From: RBG-16-66-20 sp049651845
GTDB taxonomy: Bacteria > Pseudomonadota > Gammaproteobacteria > Burkholderiales > SG8-39
Assembly (NCBI GenBank): GCA_049651845.1
Contig: JBASCW010000009.1
Location: 1-43,079, forward strand
Reading direction: 5' to 3'
DNA: 43,079 bases
Position numbers and translations under genes: made by a program
The notes under the pieces: generated by a model
What the model was told of the DNA's origin: nothing
Seen by the model: only the letters and a program-made list of their open reading frames with translations
Databases searched by the model: none
Part shown: one piece after another, positions 40,411-43,079 of the stretch
Layout: the number at the start of each line of letters is the position of its first letter
How positions within the stretch are numbered: position 1 is the stretch's first letter

Positions 40411-40778
40411 CAGAGCACCTCCGGCGCGAGCGAGACGATCTTCATGAAGCGCTCGGTGCGCAGCTCACGCGTCACCGGGCCGAAAATGCGCGTGCCGATC
40501 GGCTCGAGCTTGGGGGTGAGCAGCACCACCGCGTTCGAGTCGAAGCGCACCAGCGAGCCGTCGCCGCGGCGCACGCCCTTGGCGGTGCGCACGACCACCG
40601 CGTCGTAGACCTCGCCCTTTTTCACGCGGCCGCGCGGCGCGGCATCCTTGATGCTCACCTTGATCACGTCGCCGATCGAGGCGTAGCGGCGCTTCGAGCC
40701 GCCCAGCACCTTGATGCACATGACGGCGCGCGCGCCGGTGTTGTCGGCGACGTCCAGCACAGACTGCATCTGAATCAT
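40410..40778 (-). CDS. rplN: 50S ribosomal protein L14
   Basis: 122 residues, MIQMQSVLDVADNTGARAVM to the end FMKIVSLAPEVL. First gene of the spc operon; its leader holds a candidate promoter and a long hairpin. Confidence 0.97.
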   Translation of the reverse strand: MIQMQSVLDVADNTGARAVMCIKVLGGSKRRYASIGDVIKVSIKDAAPRGRVKKGEVYDAVVVRTAKGVRRGDGSLVRFDSNAVVLLTPKLEPIGTRIFGPVTRELRTERFMKIVSLAPEVL

Positions 40779-40800
40779 GGTTTTGCTTCCTCTCCAACTT

Positions 40801-40817
40801 GCCGATCCAGGATCGGC
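40801..40817. other. Perfect palindrome in the rplN leader
   Basis: GCCGATCC-T-GGATCGGC on the minus strand, extendable by AACT/AGTT with one bulged base to a ~12-bp stem. It lies between the candidate spc promoter and the rplN ribosome site (GAGAGGAAG). No T-run follows on the minus strand, so it is probably a leader hairpin or protein-binding site rather than a terminator. Confidence 0.55.
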
Positions 40818-40850
40818 AGTTTTGGGTCCCGCTATGGGGAAGAGTCCTTA

Positions 40851-40879
40851 ATTCTAAACGGCTTTTGACTTCTCTACAA
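40851..40879 (-). promoter_or_regulatory. Candidate spc-operon promoter
   Basis: On the minus strand TTGTAG (40874-40879), a 17-base spacer and TAGAAT (40851-40856). The -10 overlaps the rpsQ stop codon. The position between rpsQ and rplN is the same as that of the spc promoter in E. coli. Confidence 0.5.
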
Positions 40880-41141
40880 GCTTCGTCACCGTCCAGGCCT
40901 TGGTCTTGGACAGCGGCCGGCACTCGGCGATCTCGACCAGGTCGCCTTCCTGGTAGGCGCCCTCGGGCACGTGCGCGTGGTACTTGCTCGAGCGCGTGAT
41001 GATCTTGCCGAACTCCGGGTGCGTCACCCGGCGCTCGACGCGGACCACCACGGTCTTCTGCATCTTGTTGCTGACCACCCGGCCGACCAGCTTGCGCTGG
41101 TTCTTGGGCGCGGCGTCCTGCGCGGTTGCGGCAGCATTCAT
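40854..41141 (-). CDS. rpsQ: 30S ribosomal protein S17
   Basis: 95 residues; core KLVGRVVSNKMQKTVVVRVE and ECRPLSKTKAWTVTKLVEKS. A short Ala-rich N-terminus (MNAAATAQDAAPKNQ) precedes it. The ATG overlaps the rpmC stop (ATGA). Last gene of the S10-type block before the spc promoter. Confidence 0.97.
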   Translation of the reverse strand: MNAAATAQDAAPKNQRKLVGRVVSNKMQKTVVVRVERRVTHPEFGKIITRSSKYHAHVPEGAYQEGDLVEIAECRPLSKTKAWTVTKLVEKSKAV

Positions 41142-41329
41142 TTGGCGGCTTTCTCCTTCATGACGGTGCGCACGCGCGCGATGTCGCGGCGTACCTTCTT
41201 GATCTGGCTGATGTTCGCCAGTTGCTGCGTGGCCTGCTGCATACGCAGGCCGAACTGCGCCTTCAGCAGCTCGTTGAGCTCCTTTTGCAGGTCGTCGCCG
41301 CTCTTGGCACGAAGTTCGTTTGCTTTCAT
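41138..41329 (-). CDS. rpmC: 50S ribosomal protein L29
   Basis: 63 residues: MKANELRAKSGDDLQKELNE to IKKVRRDIARVRTVMKEKAA. Normal length; weak ribosome site, two bases after rplP, so probably coupled. Confidence 0.96.
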   Translation of the reverse strand: MKANELRAKSGDDLQKELNELLKAQFGLRMQQATQQLANISQIKKVRRDIARVRTVMKEKAAK

Positions 41330-41331
41330 GG

Positions 41332-41745
41332 CTATCCCAGCATTCTGTGCACGGAGGTCGTGCGGAACGGCAGCTTGGCCGCGGCGAGCGCGAAGGCTTC
41401 CTTGGCGAGCGCCGCATCCACGCCGTCCATCTCGAAGATGATCTTGCCCGGCTGGATCTCGCAGACGAAGTACTCGGGGTTGCCCTTGCCGTTGCCCATG
41501 CGCACCTCGGCGGGCTTGCGCGAGACCGGCTTGTCCGGGAACACGCGGATCCAGACGCGGCCGCCGCGCTTGATGTGGCGCGACAGCGTGCGGCGCGCGG
41601 CCTCGAGCTGGCGCGCGGTCAGGCGGCCGCGGCCGAGGGCCTTGAGGCCGTATTCGCCGAAGGACACCTTGTTGCCGCGCGTGGCGATTCCCGTGTTGCG
41701 GCCCTTGTGCTGCTTGCGGTACTTGGTGCGGGAAGGTTGCAGCAT
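41332..41745 (-). CDS. rplP: 50S ribosomal protein L16
   Basis: 137 residues, MLQPSRTKYRKQHKGRNTGI to the C-terminal AALAKEAFALAAAKLPFRT region. Normal length; AAGGA precedes the ATG. Confidence 0.97.
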   Translation of the reverse strand: MLQPSRTKYRKQHKGRNTGIATRGNKVSFGEYGLKALGRGRLTARQLEAARRTLSRHIKRGGRVWIRVFPDKPVSRKPAEVRMGNGKGNPEYFVCEIQPGKIIFEMDGVDAALAKEAFALAAAKLPFRTTSVHRMLG

Positions 41746-41748
41746 CGC

Positions 41749-42660
41749 TTATTCCTTTTTCTCTCCGCCAGCGGCGCCCTTGGCCCCGGTCTCATCGGAT
41801 TCCTTGACGATCTTCTTGGCGCGCTTGACGGTGGTCTTGGGCGCGGGCGCGTCGGACTTCCGGGCGGCCTTCTTCTCGCCGTCGGCCTTCGCGCCCTCCT
41901 TGGGCTTGGCAGGGGCGCGCTTGGCGCCGGGCCTGGGTGCGGGCCTCTTCGCGCGCTTGGGCTCGGCCGGCGCCTCGGGCTGCACGGCCGGCACAGCGGT
42001 CGCCGGCAGCGCGGCCTGCGCCTCGCCCTTGGGCATCACCTCGCCCTTGTAGACCCAGACCTTGATGCCGATCACGCCGTAGCTGGTCTTCGCCTCGCCG
42101 GTGCCGTAATCGATGTCGGCGCGCAGCGTGTGCAGCGGCACGCGCCCCTCGCGGTACCACTCGGTACGCGCGATCTCGTGACCGTTCAGGCGGCCCGCGC
42201 TCATGATCTTCACGCCCTGCGCGCCCAGGCGCATCGCGTTCTGCATCGCGCGCTTCATGGCGCGGCGGAACATGATGCGCTTCTCGAGCTGCTGCGCGAT
42301 CGAATCGGCGATCAGCTGCGCGTCGGTCTCGGGCTTGCGGATCTCCTCGATGTTCACGTGCACCTGCTGCACGCCCATGATGCGGCGCAGCTCGGCCTTG
42401 AGCGATTCGATCTCCTCGCCTTTCTTGCCGATCACCACGCCCGGCCGCGCCGAGAAAATGGTGATGCGCGCGTCCTTGGCGGGACGCTCGATGAGCACGC
42501 GCCCGACCGAGGCATGCGCGAGCTTCCTCTTGAGGAACGCGCGCACCTTGATGTCCTCGGCCAGCATCGGCGCGAAGCTGCGGTTGTTCGCGTACCACTT
42601 CGAGCTCCAGTTGCGGTTGACCGCGAGCCTGAAGCCGGTCGGATTGATCTTCTGTCCCAT
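41749..42660 (-). CDS. rpsC: 30S ribosomal protein S3 with ~90-residue basic C-terminal extension
   Basis: 303 residues, against 233 in E. coli. The KH domain (SARPGVVIGKKGEEIESLKA) and C-terminal core (TSYGVIGIKVWVYKGEVMPK) are intact. About 90 extra residues follow, rich in Lys, Ala and Pro (PKRAKRPAPRPGAKRAPAKP) and ending GAAGGEKKE; these look disordered. MGQKINPTGFRLAVNRNW at 42660 is the start, with AGGA upstream. Confidence 0.97.
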   Translation of the reverse strand: MGQKINPTGFRLAVNRNWSSKWYANNRSFAPMLAEDIKVRAFLKRKLAHASVGRVLIERPAKDARITIFSARPGVVIGKKGEEIESLKAELRRIMGVQQVHVNIEEIRKPETDAQLIADSIAQQLEKRIMFRRAMKRAMQNAMRLGAQGVKIMSAGRLNGHEIARTEWYREGRVPLHTLRADIDYGTGEAKTSYGVIGIKVWVYKGEVMPKGEAQAALPATAVPAVQPEAPAEPKRAKRPAPRPGAKRAPAKPKEGAKADGEKKAARKSDAPAPKTTVKRAKKIVKESDETGAKGAAGGEKKE

Positions 42661-42664
42661 GTTC

Positions 42665-42994
42665 CTAGTCTCCGACCGTGACGTAAATGTGGCAGGAATG
42701 CCGCAGCACGCGCGTGCCGCGCCCCTTGGCGCGCGCATGGAAGCGCCGCTGGAACGCGCCGCGCTCGACGTGGATCTTCTTCACCTTGAGCGTGTCGATG
42801 TCGGCGCCGTCGTTGTGCTCGGCGTTGGCGATCGCCGACTCGAGCAGCTTCTTCACCAGCGCCGCGCCCTTCTTGGGCGAGAACGCGAGGATGCTGATCG
42901 CCTGGTCGACCTTCTTGCCGCGCACGAGGTCCGCCACCAGGCGGCCCTTCTGGGCCGAGAGGTGCGCGCCGCGCAGCGATGCCTTGGTTTCCAT
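42665..42994 (-). CDS. rplV: 50S ribosomal protein L22
   Basis: 109 residues, METKASLRGAHLSAQKGRLV to the beta hairpin RRFHARAKGRGTRVLRHSCH. Normal length. AAGGAG precedes the ATG; four bases separate it from rpsC. Confidence 0.97.
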   Translation of the reverse strand: METKASLRGAHLSAQKGRLVADLVRGKKVDQAISILAFSPKKGAALVKKLLESAIANAEHNDGADIDTLKVKKIHVERGAFQRRFHARAKGRGTRVLRHSCHIYVTVGD

Positions 42995-43003
42995 GTGCGC
43001 TCC

Positions 43004-43079
43004 TTACTTCTTCGCCGCAGGTGCCGCAGGTGCCGCCGCGGCCGGTGCCGGCGCCGCTGCGGGCGCTGCCGCCCCGGGC
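43004..43079 (-). CDS. rpsS: Probable 30S ribosomal protein S19, C-terminal tail only
   Basis: Only about 25 codons are in view: an Ala/Pro-rich tail ending PAAKK then TAA. By gene order the gene upstream of rplV should be rpsS, but typical S19 has no such tail, so either S19 carries an unusual extension or another gene is here. The call rests on synteny. Confidence 0.55.
   Translation of the reverse strand, partial: PGAAAPAAAPAPAAAAPAAPAAKK

Noticed and set aside
1..43079. tRNA, rRNA, CRISPR arrays, insertion sequences, phage or toxin-antitoxin genes
   Set aside because: None was seen: no spaced direct repeats, no transposase-like frames with terminal inverted repeats, and almost no intergenic space for RNA genes.

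Overview
The window looks like the chromosome of a GC-rich betaproteobacterium, probably an uncultured, non-Burkholderia lineage. This rests on the ribosomal-protein order and sequences, the TRAP and LysR gene types and strong GC bias at third codon positions. The S4 protein carries a four-Cys zinc motif, and infA is missing from between secY and rpmJ, where Burkholderia-type genomes usually keep it. The genome is very compact: no gap exceeds about 130 bases, operons are joined by ATGA or CTGA overlaps, and all four convergent gene pairs meet with -4 to +3 bases between stop codons.

Layout. 1-2513: the tail of a Pro/Ala-repeat protein, an IlvD/Edd-family sugar-acid dehydratase and a small poly-Gly protein. 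2642-11177: an MTHFR-like gene, then nfnA-nfnB-korA-korB and a 739-residue protein that looks like a degenerate pyruvate:ferredoxin-oxidoreductase TPP domain fused to a single-cluster ferredoxin; a near-consensus Fnr/Anr box lies just upstream of nfnA. 11225-12955: a feruloyl-CoA-synthetase-like ligase. 12952-18969 (minus): a LysR-led operon of six genes (LysR, FAD monooxygenase, DUF2891, FkbM methyltransferase, MetE-like protein, D-2-hydroxyacid dehydrogenase). 19051-27540: a divergent operon encoding a complete TRAP transporter (dctPQM) followed by two tandem iorA paralogues and one iorB. 27537-28148 (minus): a SnoaL/NTF2-like protein. 28192-32037: a gentisate-dioxygenase-like cupin, an arylformamidase-like hydrolase, a transglutaminase-like protein and glycerate 2-kinase, the last apparently starting at CTG. 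32041-43079 (minus): the S10 (3' part), spc and alpha ribosomal operons from rpsS (tail only) to rplQ, with secY and rpoA.

How the parts may work together. The nfn-kor block should oxidise a 2-oxoacid to acyl-CoA, pass electrons to ferredoxin and convert the reduced ferredoxin to NADPH; the PFOR-like/ferredoxin fusion is well placed to be a dedicated electron carrier or scaffold. The TRAP-ior operon looks like uptake plus oxidative decarboxylation of arylpyruvate-like or other 2-oxoacids. An aryl-CoA ligase, an aryl-CoA-hydroxylase-like monooxygenase and a gentisate-type ring-cleavage dioxygenase suggest an aromatic-degrading lifestyle. The nfn-kor-PFOR-like module is the best candidate for an undescribed system. 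Short AT-rich patches with foreign-looking codons inside several otherwise GC-rich genes are the oddest unexplained sequence signal.
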